From the NCBI GenBank assembly GCA_951394045.1, contig OX595986.1, positions 4,059,534 to 4,123,533 of the forward strand: a stretch of DNA of 64,000 nt, read 5' to 3'. Below are positions 30,649 through 42,300 of the stretch, in pieces. The first letter of the stretch is position 1. Each line of letters opens with the position of its first letter. Under the pieces are notes generated by a model, which was not told the DNA's origin, did no database searches, and saw nothing but the letters and a program-made list of their open reading frames with translations. Source of the stretch: Nitzschia sp. DOCU1 (lineage: Eukaryota; Bacillariophyta; Bacillariophyceae; Bacillariales; Bacillariaceae). The position numbers and the translations under genes were made by a program.

Positions 30649-31142
30649 GGCTAAAGGTCTTCTAAGAGTAGGAATAGATTTGAAAAGGAATGGCTCTTTG
30701 CTACTGGAAGTAGTCCCTGATAGTGTGACTGGAGCTACTGAAAGCGCTTCAATGAGATCCAACCCAAGTTCATGGTTGAAAATCCCTCCCCTCGGCGGAC
30801 GAGAAATGCCAAAGGTGGGTAGGCCAGACTGGACGATATCCCGCGCCCGCGAGCCAACCCGGCCGCAGAATATGGGAAGTGCATGTCAGCATACATACGA
30901 ATGTACATACCTCATTTTCGGTCGTACCTCGCCTGCCGTGCTCCGTCACCGACAAGGCTTATTCGTTCCCAACAAGATTCGATTCGAGATTCCCATGAGC
31001 ACACGCCTTGAATTCTGAAATTTCGATGGACCACGGTAAATGACGTCTGCAGCGGAGCATTCCATTTGTTGTTTTGTTCAATATCATCCCATGGGTGAAG
31101 GTACTTCTTTCATAGGAGTGTATTGAGTAGACTTTCATAAAG
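30649..31142. promoter_or_regulatory. Shared promoter, OLA1 / ArsJ-like transporter
   Basis: A 494-bp head-to-head spacer; a TGACGT half-site lies near 31040, about 100 bp before the transporter ATG. Nothing else noted. Confidence 0.4.
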
Positions 31143-32901
31143 ATGGAAACGTCAATAGACATTGAGCCCATGTCGGACTCTTTGGAGGTTAACGACGAGG
31201 TCGATAAGCATGTTCCCGATTCTGCCCCTGTCGCCCCGGGCGAAGAACAAGGTCCAGCCGTACCCGAAGAGGACGTACCCAAAAAGGAGTCGTTCATGGA
31301 CGCCGCCAAGAGCAAAGCGCTGCGACCATTTGTAATCATATCGTCGAGTTACTTGCTGTTTACGATAACGGATGGAGCCATTCGAATGATTGTCCTACTG
31401 CACGCCTACAACAAGGCATTTTCTGCCTTGGAAGTGGCTATTATGTTCACTCTGTATGAGCTTGCAGGTGTATTCACAAATTTGGTAAGATATTGAACAA
31501 GGAGGAAAAATATGACGATTGATATTGCAACTGACAAGAAGTTCCTGTTGTGTCTGTTAGGCCGCTGGATTTTTGGGTGCACGCTGGGGAATCAAATTTA
31601 CCCTGATTATTGGGTTGAGCCTACAATTATTTTCATATGGACTTTTGTTTGGATGGCAGAATGACTGGACGAAAAAGCAAGCAATTATCTACGTAACAAT
31701 ATCGCAAATGTTTGCTGGGATTGCGAAGGATTTAACAAAGCTGGGAGGCAAAACCGTCACCAAATTGGTGACGCCGGACGAGCAGGAAACGAAATTGTTC
31801 AAGTTAGTATCTCTGATAACCGGGTGGAAGAACTCTCTCAAAGGCGTCGGGTATTTTTTGGGTAGTGCACTTATTCAAGTCGACTACTTTTTGGCCTTGG
31901 GTGCAATGATGAGTTTGGTGCTGCTCGCCATGCCTTGGGCAATTCTGGGTTTAGATCGAAACTTGGGAACAGCCAAGAAGAAGAATGCAAGCTGGCGCGA
32001 AGTATTCAACATGGATAATACCAATTTGAATTGGCTCAGCTTAGCGCGGCTGTTCCTTTTTGCTTCGCGAGATTTCTGGTTTGAAGTCCCTCTTCCTTTC
32101 TTCCTTCGGTCACCATCCTGTGAGGGGCTTGGTGAAGACTTTTTGTGTTCGGTTGGCGCTGATTGTACCAAGGGCGCTTTTTGTGGAGACGAGGGATTCT
32201 GTGAAAACATTAACGTTGGTGGCGGTTGTGGTGGACTGGGCATGGAACGTGTTGTGGTTGGTGCCTTTCTCGGCGGATACATTATTCTATACGGGCAAGT
32301 GCAGTCGTGGACACCACAGTTAGTGACTGGTCCACTAAATCAAACCCCACCCAACAAATACACGGAAATATTGTGGGGTCTTATCAACTGCCTACCGACG
32401 CTGGTTGCTTGGATTGTGGTCCGCTGGTCCGTGGCGTTTGAGGATTACCAGTTGACGCCCATGACAACGTGGCTGGTGGTGATCATTGTTACCTTTGCCA
32501 TCATCTTTGCGATCAACTCATCCATTCACTCATTTCTGGTTGTCAACTATGCCAGCAAAGACAAAATTGCCGTCAGCGTTGGCTTTTACTACATGAGCAA
32601 CGCTATGGGACGTCTCATGGGTACTCTCGGAAGTGGGGTGCTGTATTCGTACGTTGGGGAGGACTTTGGAGAATATGCGGGCACGGACGCTGTGGATGGT
32701 TTTGCGGCCTGCTTTCTGGCAGGAACGCTCAGCAGCCTACTGGCGGCAGTTATCACAGTCATGATCAATGACAACAAGGCGGGGTTGAAGTGTGGCAGTT
32801 TTACTCTAGTTCCAGCAGCTGAAGAGACAGCAGTTCAAGAAGACGATGCAGAGAAGGAGACCAAAGACGAAAACAAGGAGGAAAATATTGGATCTAGTTA
32901 G
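31143..32901 (+). CDS. ArsJ-like major facilitator transporter
   Basis: Two exons, 31143-31484 and 31561-32901 (76-bp intron, codon boundary), give 560 aa. An acidic N-terminal tail of about 55 residues is followed by about 12 membrane segments. The sequence keeps the bacterial ArsJ pattern: TITDGAIRMIVLLH, SALEVAIMFTLYELAGVFTNL, GFLGARWGIKFTL, GIAKDLTKLGGKTVTKLV, and FKLVSLITGWKNSLKGVGYF. ArsJ exports 1-arseno-3-phosphoglycerate made by a GAPDH partner from arsenate. Residues near 290-335 form an extra loop with 8 Cys (SPSCEGLGEDFLC, DCTKGAFCGDEGFC) that I do not associate with the bacterial proteins. The C-terminal tail is acidic. Arsenate detoxification is an inference; no GAPDH lies in the window. 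Confidence 0.72.
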
Positions 32902-33073
32902 TAGAGGCGACCTGAGTCGCCCTCACGAATATAACTATTCAAGTGCTTGAAGCGTAGCAAAACATATATTTTCCCCGCAAAATGTTTAACCGCGTCAACA
33001 AAAAGGTTGTCACATACATAGTTAGAACTTACACGGCTATTGTATCACGAGTCGCTACTGCAGTCTCCATCTA

Positions 33074-34539
33074 CTAATATTCGAGATGCCACCAGACACC
33101 ATCAGAGTAGCTAGCAGTTTCACTTTCGTCCTTGTAAGCCTTGACAAAAAGCCCGGTGTAGTATCCGGAAGTAGATGCCACGGCCAATGTTGCAAGGACT
33201 CCACCAAGCTGACGAATCATTTGTGGAACCATATCGTACTCCAGGAAGTCAGCCTGTGGATCGAGGGCAACCATGGCGATACTGAGGAGACCACCAACAA
33301 TTGACGGGTATCCGTGCAAGTTGCCAACACCGCAGGTATCGAAAATACCAAATTTGGATTCCAGGTAGGGGCTGCTGAACACATATCCACAAACGCTTGC
33401 GGCGCCTGCCAAGGTACCGATAACGACGGCTCCACCAGGTCCAATATTCAAGCGCGCCGCACTACCAATTGCCACTCCCCCCGCCAAGGTAGAGTTGGCC
33501 ACATGGACGGGATCAAACTTTCCATTACTCAACTTGTTGGACAAGTAAAATGTCACGGTTGTCGACGCAATGAGAGCCATGATTGTGTTGATAACACAGC
33601 GTTGCTCGTTTTCCAAAATGCCAGTTTCGGTGGCACCGACAAAGCTCGGCCAGTAGACCCAGAGGATAGTAGTTCCGATGAGTGCCATAAGGTCAGATAC
33701 TTTATCGGGATGTGCGGTGGCTCCTTCATCTTTGGGACCACCTAGTGCCTTGGATACCGACAGTCCAAAGTACGCCCCAAACATATGCTTTGCCGATGAC
33801 AGGATCAAAGGAAGGCGACGGAGGGTTAGCAACCAAACTTCTTTCATACCATGATGTTACAGCCTCGTGATGTTTCTCTGCTGCTCGATGGAAGCAATAG
33901 TGCCATTCCAGTACTTACAATGGTCATGGACCCACCAACGTCTTCTGCACCAATGTGTCCGAGAACCAAAAATACCTTGTTGAACGCGTAGAAAAAGGCC
34001 TGACTGAAGCAAATCATAATCATTTGAAGAGGTGATGCAAATCCAATGAGGGCACCGAATGAAATCATAAGGGTTGCAGCGCTGAATTCGGCATCAATCA
34101 ATGTGGCCATCGAGATGGGAAGAGGAAAACTGGAGTCTTCGCCTTCCTCGCCTTTGAGTTTTCGAAGCAAAAATTCGACGAGAATGTTTGTTTCCATACT
34201 GAGGATAGACAACATCATTGTGAAACCAACTGCGCCCAGGCCATAGTTCTTCAGAAAGGTCATCAGATAGCCGAAACCCAGAAGTAACATTGCCATAATA
34301 TCACGAAAAGCAATGTATTCTTTGACCGAATAGTCTTCGCCGCTATAGGTTGTCCCGAATAGAAAGAACGGGATCAGAACAATCTGAACTGCCAAAAAGA
34401 TGTTCGTGACGAGCTTGGTGCTCTTGGTGGCCGGGCCTTCGTCGCCGTGGCTATTGGTCTTTGTTGGAAGGAGCCCTGTCATTTCGGTCGCCATGGTACG
34501 TAGTTGTTTATCGTCTGGTGTCCTACTTCTTTTGACCAT
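33074..34539 (-). CDS. Rh-family (Rhesus-type) ammonium channel
   Basis: Two exons, 34539-33919 and 33787-33074 (131-bp intron, GTAAGT...AAAG, codon boundary), give 444 aa with about 11-12 membrane helices. Landmarks: FRDIMAMLLLGFGYLMTFL, LIDAEFSAATLMISFGALIG, DVGGSMTI joined to HMFGAYFGLSVSKALG across the intron, and GVGNLHGYPSIVGG. The two pore histidines of the Amt/Rh fold (in TIHMFGAYFG and NLHGYPS) are kept. Rh proteins pass NH3/NH4+, and possibly CO2, across the plasma membrane. ATG 34539 is used; ATG 34494 (MATEMTGLL) also has a good context. Divergent from MTHFR. Confidence 0.9.
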
Positions 34540-34952
34540 GGCAGCAGAAGTCGAACGGCTTCAAGATCCAACAAACGTTGTTGTTGCTGTGCCTCGTTTG
34601 GATACCGATGATGGTTCCGATGTTTTTGTGAGAAGTTTCACAGGCTTTGCAACAAGCGAAGGGGCATATTTGTTTCTCCTCCTAAGACCCGGAAGTTTCA
34701 TTCTTTTTGGTTTCGGCGCACGGACGCGTGACAGACGAAGAACGTGCAAGTATGCTCCATACGGTAACGAATACTGCATTGGAAAGATATTGGTAATATC
34801 GGCCTCACCGCACCCTTGGATGCAGAAAGCAACCACGTACGACCGTCTCCCTCCGATTCATGTCATCCTTGAAGCATTGTTTTGGAGACGACGGACGACG
34901 GCATAAAAGCGTCCCATAACATTTTGGATCCAATTGTTTTCCTAACATTAAC
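34540..34952. promoter_or_regulatory. Shared promoter, Rh channel / MTHFR
   Basis: A 413-bp head-to-head spacer. An open frame at 34400-34906 overlaps it but has no family resemblance. Confidence 0.4.
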
Positions 34953-36331
34953 ATGTGCAAAGAAACCATGACGGATCTTCCAGCCGACCCCAAGATTATC
35001 GACCTTATCAAAAAGCGAGAAGAAGGATCCAAGCCCTTTGTATCGATTGAATTCTTCCCGCCTCGATCAGATGTCGGTGTGAAGGTACGAACTTTGTTTG
35101 GGGACGTAGAGGAAGTGTCAATGAGCATTTCTAATGATGAATCATATGCGTCGTTTTCTCTTCTTTATCGTAGAATCTGTATGCCCGGATGGAGCGCATG
35201 AAAAAGTCCATCAGCCCACTGTTCACAGATATGACGTGGGGTGCTGGCGGTTCGACGGCCGAGTTGACGTTGCAGCTTGCGACACATGCCCATCAGAATG
35301 GACACGTTTCCAACATGCACTTGACTTGTACAAATATGGAAAAAGATGGAGATCCAAAGAAGGCGGTCCACGAAGCCTTGAACACTGCAAAATCCAACGG
35401 CATTCGTAATATCGTGGCGCTGAGAGGAGACCCACCGGCTGGTGAGGACGAGTGGAAGGCCGCGGAAGGTGGATTTACTTGTGCGTTGGATCTTGTCGAA
35501 TATATCCGTGAGCACTTTGGTGATACTTTCGGAATTTCGGTGGCTGGATACCCTGAGGGACACCCCAATGCTATCTCTGAAATCGAGGATCCTTCCACCC
35601 TGACGGAGACAGAGAAGGGAAGAAGTTCGACTTTCGACGGAAAGGTTTATACTTGCAAGGACGAAGACTACAAGAAGGAAATGGATTATCTCAAGAAGAA
35701 GGTGGATGCCGGCGCAGGTAAGTTTATCGCACCTTGTCGGCTAGCTCGATCGGTTGCAGACAACGACTGACCGTCCCTTTCCATAGATTTCATCATTACC
35801 CAAATGTTTTTCGACACCAAGGCGTTTGCAAAATTTGTTGAAGACTGCAAGAATTGGGGGATCAACTGCCCAATTGTTCCTGGATTGATGTGCATCAACG
35901 CTTACGCTGGATTCTGCAAAATGACAAAGTTCTGCAAGACACGTGTGCCTGCTGAGCTCCAGGCGAAGATGGACTCGCTAAAAGACGACCCAGACGCAGT
36001 CAAGGAGTTCGGAGTCGAATACGGTATTCAGATGTGCAAGGATTTGACGCCTCTGGTCGATGTTTTGCATTTTTATACGTTGAACTTGGAAAAAGTGACA
36101 TTTGGCATTCTTGAGGGCCTGGGTTATGAAGTTAAGTCTACCGCCGATGAAGCCGACGAAGCCTCCATGGTTGCCAAGGGAAGTGCATGGGCACGAGTAG
36201 GCGACACAGTCAAGACAAGCCAAGGAAACGGTGTTGTCCAAGAAATCGCAAAAGATGGCTCGGCCGTGGTCGCCATCGAAGGAGGAGAGACTGCCACTTT
36301 CAAGAAGGACGAATACAGCAAAGTCTTTTAA
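34953..36331 (+). CDS. Methylenetetrahydrofolate reductase, catalytic domain only
   Basis: Three exons, 34953-35084, 35174-35717 and 35787-36331 (introns 89 and 69 bp), give 406 aa. The enzyme reduces 5,10-methylene-THF to 5-methyl-THF using FAD, feeding methionine synthesis. Seen: FVSIEFFPPRSD, joined NLYARMERM, FTDMTWGAGGSTAELTLQL, HLTCTNME, IVALRGDPP, SVAGYPEGHP, GADFIITQMFFD, CPIVPGLMCINAY and LHFYTLNLEKV. Human and plant enzymes have a large C-terminal regulatory domain. Here the barrel is followed only by about 50 residues (ARVGDTVKTSQGNGVVQEI...) that look like a small SH3/KOW-type beta barrel. Loss of AdoMet inhibition is inferred. Cytosolic. Confidence 0.92.
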
Positions 36332-36887
36332 CTTCTTCCTAGATACTTGAGCACAACAGAAGCTACATTATTTTTTTATTATGGCTCGTTACCGGGAGCG
36401 CGAAAAGGACGGTTGAAACTGCTTGAGGCTACTAAATGTATCAGGATACTACCGGTAGATGCTGCAAAAGGAAGCTAGGAGAGTCAGCCAAGTATGATCA
36501 TAGTGGGGAGTTATCGTTGTACGATATCGTATCGTACCTGGTACGATACTCGTGCGATAACAGCTTACCAGGTACGACACGACTGAGATGGACGGGAAAT
36601 AATACGGTAAATTGCCGGTAGCATTCGAGCGTTCCGAGCCATTCAATCCTTGGCGCGCCTGCCAACCACCAACAGCAACCACACATTACCTCTCCTGCCA
36701 CGGCGAAAGAATCCAAATGGGAATGTTCACTCCTTTGACACTCATCGATCGATGTTTGCGGCCGCATCTGCAGCGTCTCAGCTGCGGTTCACATTTTAAC
36801 CGACGTGTTTCCTTTCACCCAGGGTTCTTTCAAACACGTCCTTGAACTCAGAGAACCTCGGGCTCAAATCCAGCTGGATTATCCAAA
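36332..36887. other. Intergenic with nested palindromes
   Basis: A 556-bp spacer between two plus-strand genes. It contains TACCGGTA (36450-36457), the 12-bp palindrome TACGATATCGTA (36520-36531) and a dyad with 10-bp arms, GTATCGTACC-T-GGTACGATAC (36529-36549), plus CCAGGTACGA near 36569. Likely the promoter of the Kelch gene. Confidence 0.55.
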
Positions 36888-38234
36888 ATGAAATTTTCCT
36901 TTTCCGCTTTCCTTTTCGCGGCTGCACTTTGTGTCGTCTGCGGTCACGGTGAACACGGCAGCGACCAGTCTGGGTGGAAAGAACTTGGTGTCCGCCTTCC
37001 CAAGCCCTTGTCAGATCACAGCGCTACCGCCGCTTCCGATGGACTGATTTATATCGCTGGTGGATGCGGTAAGTCTTAAATGCAGTGCTTCCAATCACTA
37101 CCGCCCACACAGGAGTCAGTGCTCATGACAAAATTTGTTTTGCAGACGCTGTTGATGGAAACGTCTACATCCCTATCGACGAACAAGAGGGATTCTTCGC
37201 TTGCAGCTCGCTCTCGTCATCTTTCTACTCGTTTGATCCCATCACTAGCAAGTTCGAAGAACTTCCGGAGATGCTGCGCCAGCGCTACCGACATTCTGGC
37301 ATTTTCGTCGGAAAACAACTCTGGCTCGTTGGGGGTCGCACCATTGAAGATGTGCTCATCCCCGAAATCGATGTAAGTAAAGACATTTGAAGCGTATTGA
37401 GGGAATCTTGCCATTGGCGATTTTTCTCAACCCAATCCACTGCTTCAGGTCTTTGATACTAAGACCAAATCTTGGTCGTCCACTTTGTTGCCTGCCGAGT
37501 ACCAAGTTTCGGATCATGCAGGCTTTGCTCTTGAACCTTCTTATATCTACATTGCTGGTGGATACGATCAGAACTACACTGCCTTGGACTTTTTGACCCG
37601 TATCGATGCTAGTTCGCTCGGTAGTGAAACCCTCAGTGTTGAACCGATGGCCCCCCTTCGCGTGGCTCGTGGCGACATTATCGGTACTGCAGACGCCGAT
37701 GGCCTTTCCGCATATGTTGCGGGAGGCTTCACTCACGCGAACGGCTTCTGTGCTCCCTTGGGATCGACGGAGCAATATGTCTTCGCCGACGATAAGTGGA
37801 ACAATCTTCCCCCATTGGTCCGAGCACGTGGTGAGGTAGTCTTGTTAGAGCATGATAATCACCTCTATGCGCTCGGGGGCGAGCGTCAAATCGAAGGATT
37901 TTGTGAAGGCGCTGGAGATGGCCTCGATCCTGGTGAGTTGACCGTCGGAACAGATGAAGTGGAGTTCTATGAAGAGGGGAACAATGCGTGGAATATCGTT
38001 GCTGGATTTCCCAACCAGAAGTTTAGATTTGCTGCAGCGGTTGGCTCTGATGGACTTTTTTACGCTTTTGGTGGTCAGACGGCACACGATCCATCCTGTC
38101 AATGCTTCAAGACTACTGACGGTGTTTCCGTCTTCGTCAGCGACATCAGTTCGGCCGCCCCTGCCAAACTGATGGCCTCATCCCTCCTTGCCATTGGAGC
38201 CATGGGAGTTGCCATGTCGTTCTTCCAATATTAA
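36888..38234 (+). CDS. Secreted or GPI-anchored Kelch-repeat protein
   Basis: Three exons, 36888-37068, 37146-37372 and 37449-38234 (introns 77 and 76 bp), give 397 aa. A signal peptide (FSFSAFLFAAALCVVCGHG) begins the protein. Kelch blades recur as hydrophobic-GG motifs: LIYIAGGC, LWLVGGRT, YIYIAGGYD, AYVAGGFT, LYALGGE, FYAFGGQT, giving a 6-blade propeller. The C-terminus is a small-residue stretch followed by a hydrophobic tail (LLAIGAMGVAMSFFQY), as in GPI signals. Likely a cell-surface or secretory-pathway protein; the ligand is unknown. Confidence 0.8.
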
Positions 38235-38347
38235 ATGTTATAGCTTCATCATAAAGGACGTTGCATCTCGATACACATCCGAACGTATTATAATTGCTAG
38301 TAGTAATATAGAAATGGATTTTAGTATTTGAGTGGCTTGAATGTGGT

Positions 38348-38753
38348 CTATTTTCTCTTGGATCGTGACCCGGATCCTTTCTTTGGCGGGCCCTTGCCCT
38401 TTCGTCTGCGCTGCGTCAATTTGATTCGGCGATACTCCTCTTGATCCGTCTCCCAGCCGTCGTGAACCTGCGATCGCAATACCAGGGAGTAGTGAGCAGA
38501 CTTGGTTGATGGTCAATCTAGAAACATGCTTATCACCCTCAAACCAACTTACCTGTCTAGCAAATTTGTTGATGGATTCAGGATAGTAGCGCTCCAAATA
38601 AGGACCAGTGAACTGCACCTTGGCTTTCTTGTGGCCGCTTTGGATGTTCAACTGGGGTAGATGACCAAATATTTCTTGCCTCGCTACCTCGGCTCCGCGC
38701 CTCAAAACGGCGGAATTTTGGACAAGCCTTTTCACGGCTAATGACGACGCCAT
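38348..38753 (-). CDS. Mitochondrial small-subunit ribosomal protein mS33
   Basis: Two exons, 38753-38553 and 38467-38348 (85-bp intron, GTAAGT...CGCAG, codon boundary), give 106 aa, the same length as human mS33. The unspliced frame would run on to 38238 and hides the real end. Seen: QEIFGHLPQL near the start, FTGPYLERYYPESINKFARQ in the middle (like the GPxLxxYYP block of fungal mS33), and a very basic end (RRRKGKGPPKKGSGSRSKRK) resembling human RGKGKPKKGEGKRAAKRK. It is a structural part of the mitochondrial ribosome. Confidence 0.82.
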
Positions 38754-39392
38754 GGCTGTGTCCTCTAACAGATGGATACTTCCTTATTCAGGTAAATGTT
38801 CTGCACCAAGACGTGTTGGGTTTGACACAACTATTGGTGAGGTTGGTTGGCAAGTGTTAACTTCACCATGTCCCTTGGCTTTTTGTCTGCTGATGCTGCA
38901 ACGCATTCATCCCCCTTTTTGATGGTCCGACGAGATGATGAGACGTAGGTACTAATCCAGGCTAAATACATAGATGGAAGCATATTCAAACGTCAGGGAT
39001 GGCTTTCCTTTTTGTGACGTCAGCGGCTGTCACGGATCCAAGAGCCAGTAGAAAAGGTACTTGGTACATACGTACACTCATGTCGCCAATCTCTTCACAA
39101 ATCAAGCATAATTCGCCGATCTTGAATGTATCTTTTGTTGAAAGCCCCTCCGCTGACGGACGGAAATTACCTCTCGGCATGTCCGATTGGATACATCGAG
39201 AACTCTTTTTGTGAGCGTAGAGGGCGATCTGTCCCTCTCTGCTTGGAAGTACTGACTGTAGGTCCGCAAGCCACATCTTGACGCAAGCTGTAGCTATTGG
39301 TATTACTAGTCGACGACCCGTGAGCGCTATCTTTGTTTGCCAAAGAATCTGTGGTCGAAAGTGGAGGGACTATTTGGTGTAAGGATATCAAA
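38754..39392. promoter_or_regulatory. Shared promoter, mS33 / plastid repeat protein
   Basis: A 639-bp head-to-head spacer with a perfect TGACGTCA at 39015-39022. No gene seen. Confidence 0.45.
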
Positions 39393-42300
39393 ATGAAGGT
39401 TGCTCTTTGGTTGGTAATCGGCCAAGTCCTTCAGGGGGTTGTGGACGGGTTCACGCTGCCTCAGCATGTCGCTCGTACTTCCGCTTGGAGCACGACGAAA
39501 CCTGCACCAAGACTTCGGCCACTTTTCTCTGAAGAGGAGCCCGATCAGGAGTTCGAACGCCCAATAGTACCTGTTCCGCCGCCAAAAGAGCCCGATCAGG
39601 AGTTCGAACGCCCGATGGTACCTGTTCCGCCGCCAAAAGCCCCCGATTCGGATGCTGTAAAGGAACGGTTCCAAGTGGCGACACCAAGCCTCTCCTCTGA
39701 TGACCAAGTTAACGTGGTTGCTACTGGTATTGGAGGTGCATTCCTTGGTTTGATCTCGGGAGCCATCCTTGTTTCTGTTTTCCCCGATCTGGATGTGGTT
39801 ATGGAACCGCTTGTCTGGCCGCTTGCAACGTCCCTTGTCTTTGCTGTGGCTGGGTTCGTTGGTGGAGCATCTGAAGGACAAGTCGGACAGATCCTCCGTG
39901 GAACCTTGGGAAAGATTACTAGATCGATTGGCCGTAGCATCAAGGCTGCGATTCAAGCGGCTATCGATTCGGCTTTAGAGGCGGCACAGGAAAAGGTGAA
40001 GGAGACAACCGAAGAGATCAAGGCCATTCCTTCAAAGGTTGCTGAAGCCGCAAAGGAGAAGGTAGAGGACACAGTTGAAGAGATCTCACTTATTCCGTCC
40101 AAAGTCAAGGACAAAGCGATCGAAACGGCTGAAGACGTTAAACGGAAGGCAGTTGCAAAGGCTGAAGAAGTAGTCGAAGAAATCAAGGCAACGCCAGGTC
40201 GAGTTGTGGAATCTTCGAAGAAAGCTGTGGAAGATGCCATCGATGATACGCTTGATGCAGTCGAAAGGGCTGTAGAAGAAGTAGCTTCTCTCCCCAAGAA
40301 GGCAGTTGATAGCGTGGAGGAGAAGGTCAACAGTCTTGTGGGTGCAACGAAGTCTCAAGCGCCGACAATCCCACAGCCACCCAAGTCCCCTCCTCCTCCA
40401 GCTGCAGAAGGAACACCCGAGAAGCCAAAAACGGCTCCTCCGTTGCCGGATACTCCCGTACGTCCGCTTGAGCTCCCAAAAGTTGAACTACCGAAGATCG
40501 AAGCACCGAAGATTGAAGTACCAAAGATTGAGCCTCCTAAAATCGAATTACCAAAGATCGAGGTGCCCAAGTTCGAGGCGCCAGCAATCAGTTTGCCCAA
40601 GGTAGAACCTCCAAAACCTCGGGCACCAAAAGCTGCTCCGGCAGAACCGGCGAAACCGAAGAAGAGCGCCCAATCGGAAATCTTCGAGATTCAAGCAGCA
40701 GTGAAAAGGGCGACGGAGGAAGCTCGTAAGGAGGCCATGGAACGCAAGCAGGTGGCAGAAGTAAGCAAGGATGATCGTCAGGCCCAGAAGGAGGCTGAAG
40801 CGGCTCGAAAGGCCGAAGCAGCAAAGAAGAAGGAAGCCGCGATGAAGGCTGCCGAAGCAAAACAACAGCGGCAAGAAGAGTTAGCACAGAAGAAGGCTGC
40901 CGAGGAAGAGGCGAAACGACAACGAGAAGAACAGCTCGCAAAACAAAAGGCGGAAAGGGAAGCTGCCGCTGCAGAAGCCCAGCGGAAGCGAGAAGAGGCG
41001 GCCGCTGCAGCGAAGGCCCGCCTGGACGCAATCAAACAGAAGCAAGCAAGTGTAGCCGAGCAGTCGCTGAAAACAGCCACTCCTCGCCGAACGATCTCTC
41101 TTGGTGACCTTTTCAATCTTGGGAAATCCGGTGAAAAGGCGGAACCGGCATCGTCACCAGCTTCTTTGTCGCCAAAAGCTCCTGCGGGCGTACCGACTAT
41201 TAGCAACTGGAAGCAAAACGCGGACGGATCAATTACAGGCAAAATCACAGGATCACCAAGCTTCGACGAGGGAGAGACAATTACGACTTCGCCCGTCCCG
41301 GCCGGAGCTGCTGTTGGCGCCGTCGTCAGAACAAATTCTGGGTCAAGGTACGTGATAATTGTGTATATGTCTGATTTCTTGGAGAGAAACATCTAACCCT
41401 TGTGATCGAACCTGGAATCCTTAGATACTTTCTTGGTCAACAGGGTGGATTTTCCTTCGGTTTCTCAGCTCCAGTGGTCGCTGCTCCACCGCAACCCGCA
41501 CCCAAGGCTGCGGCGCCGAAACCAGCTGCCCCATCAATTGATAAAGCTGCAGAAGCGCGCCGACTAGCGGAGGAAAGAAAAGCCGCCCAGGAGGCTGCTG
41601 CACAGGAGCGACGCAGGGCAGAGGAGGAGAAGAAGGCCCAGCAGTTGGCCGAGGAGAGACGCAAAGCGATGGAAGAAAAGAAAGCTGCACAAGCGGCTGC
41701 CGCGGAGGCAAAACGGAAAGCCGACCAGGAGAAACAAGCTGCCATGAAGGCTGCCGCGGAGGCGAAACGCAAAGCCGACCAAGAGAAACAAGCTGCCACG
41801 GCGGCGGCCGCAGAGGCGAGACGAAAGGCGGCCGAAGAGAAGCAGGCAGCCATGGCGGCTGCAGCTGAGGCAAGGAGAAAGGCGGCTGAAGAACAACAGG
41901 CAGCCATGGCAGCGGCTGCCGAAGAGAGGAGAAAGGCAGCCGAGGAGAAAAAGGCCGCAATGGCAGCAGCGGCCGAGGAGAAACGTAGACTTGCCGAGGA
42001 AAGGAAGGCTGCGCAGGCGGCAGCCGCGGCAAAGAGTCAAGCTGCCGCTGCAAGGAAGGTTGCTCCTCAACCCAAACTCACGGCGCCTCCTCGAGGTGTT
42101 CCTGAAATCAGGGCCTGGAAGAAGAGAGCCGATGGTGCGTCATCATGTTTCATTTAACGGGTTGGACTTCGTCGATTGATCAAAATCTCACTGCATCCTT
42201 CTTTGTCGTTTTCTTAGGCGGTGTATCGGGGAAAATCTTCGGGTCGCCAAACTTCACTGATGGTGACTTTGTGGAGACAACTGCCATCACGAAGGGTTCT

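Noticed and set aside
40588..42070. Several long minus-strand frames under the coiled-coil gene (e.g. 40778-41392, 41421-42053)
   Set aside because: Ala/Glu/Lys-rich coding DNA (GCN GAR AAR) gives open Leu/Ser/Arg-rich antisense frames. The sense frame has exons, splice sites and repeats.
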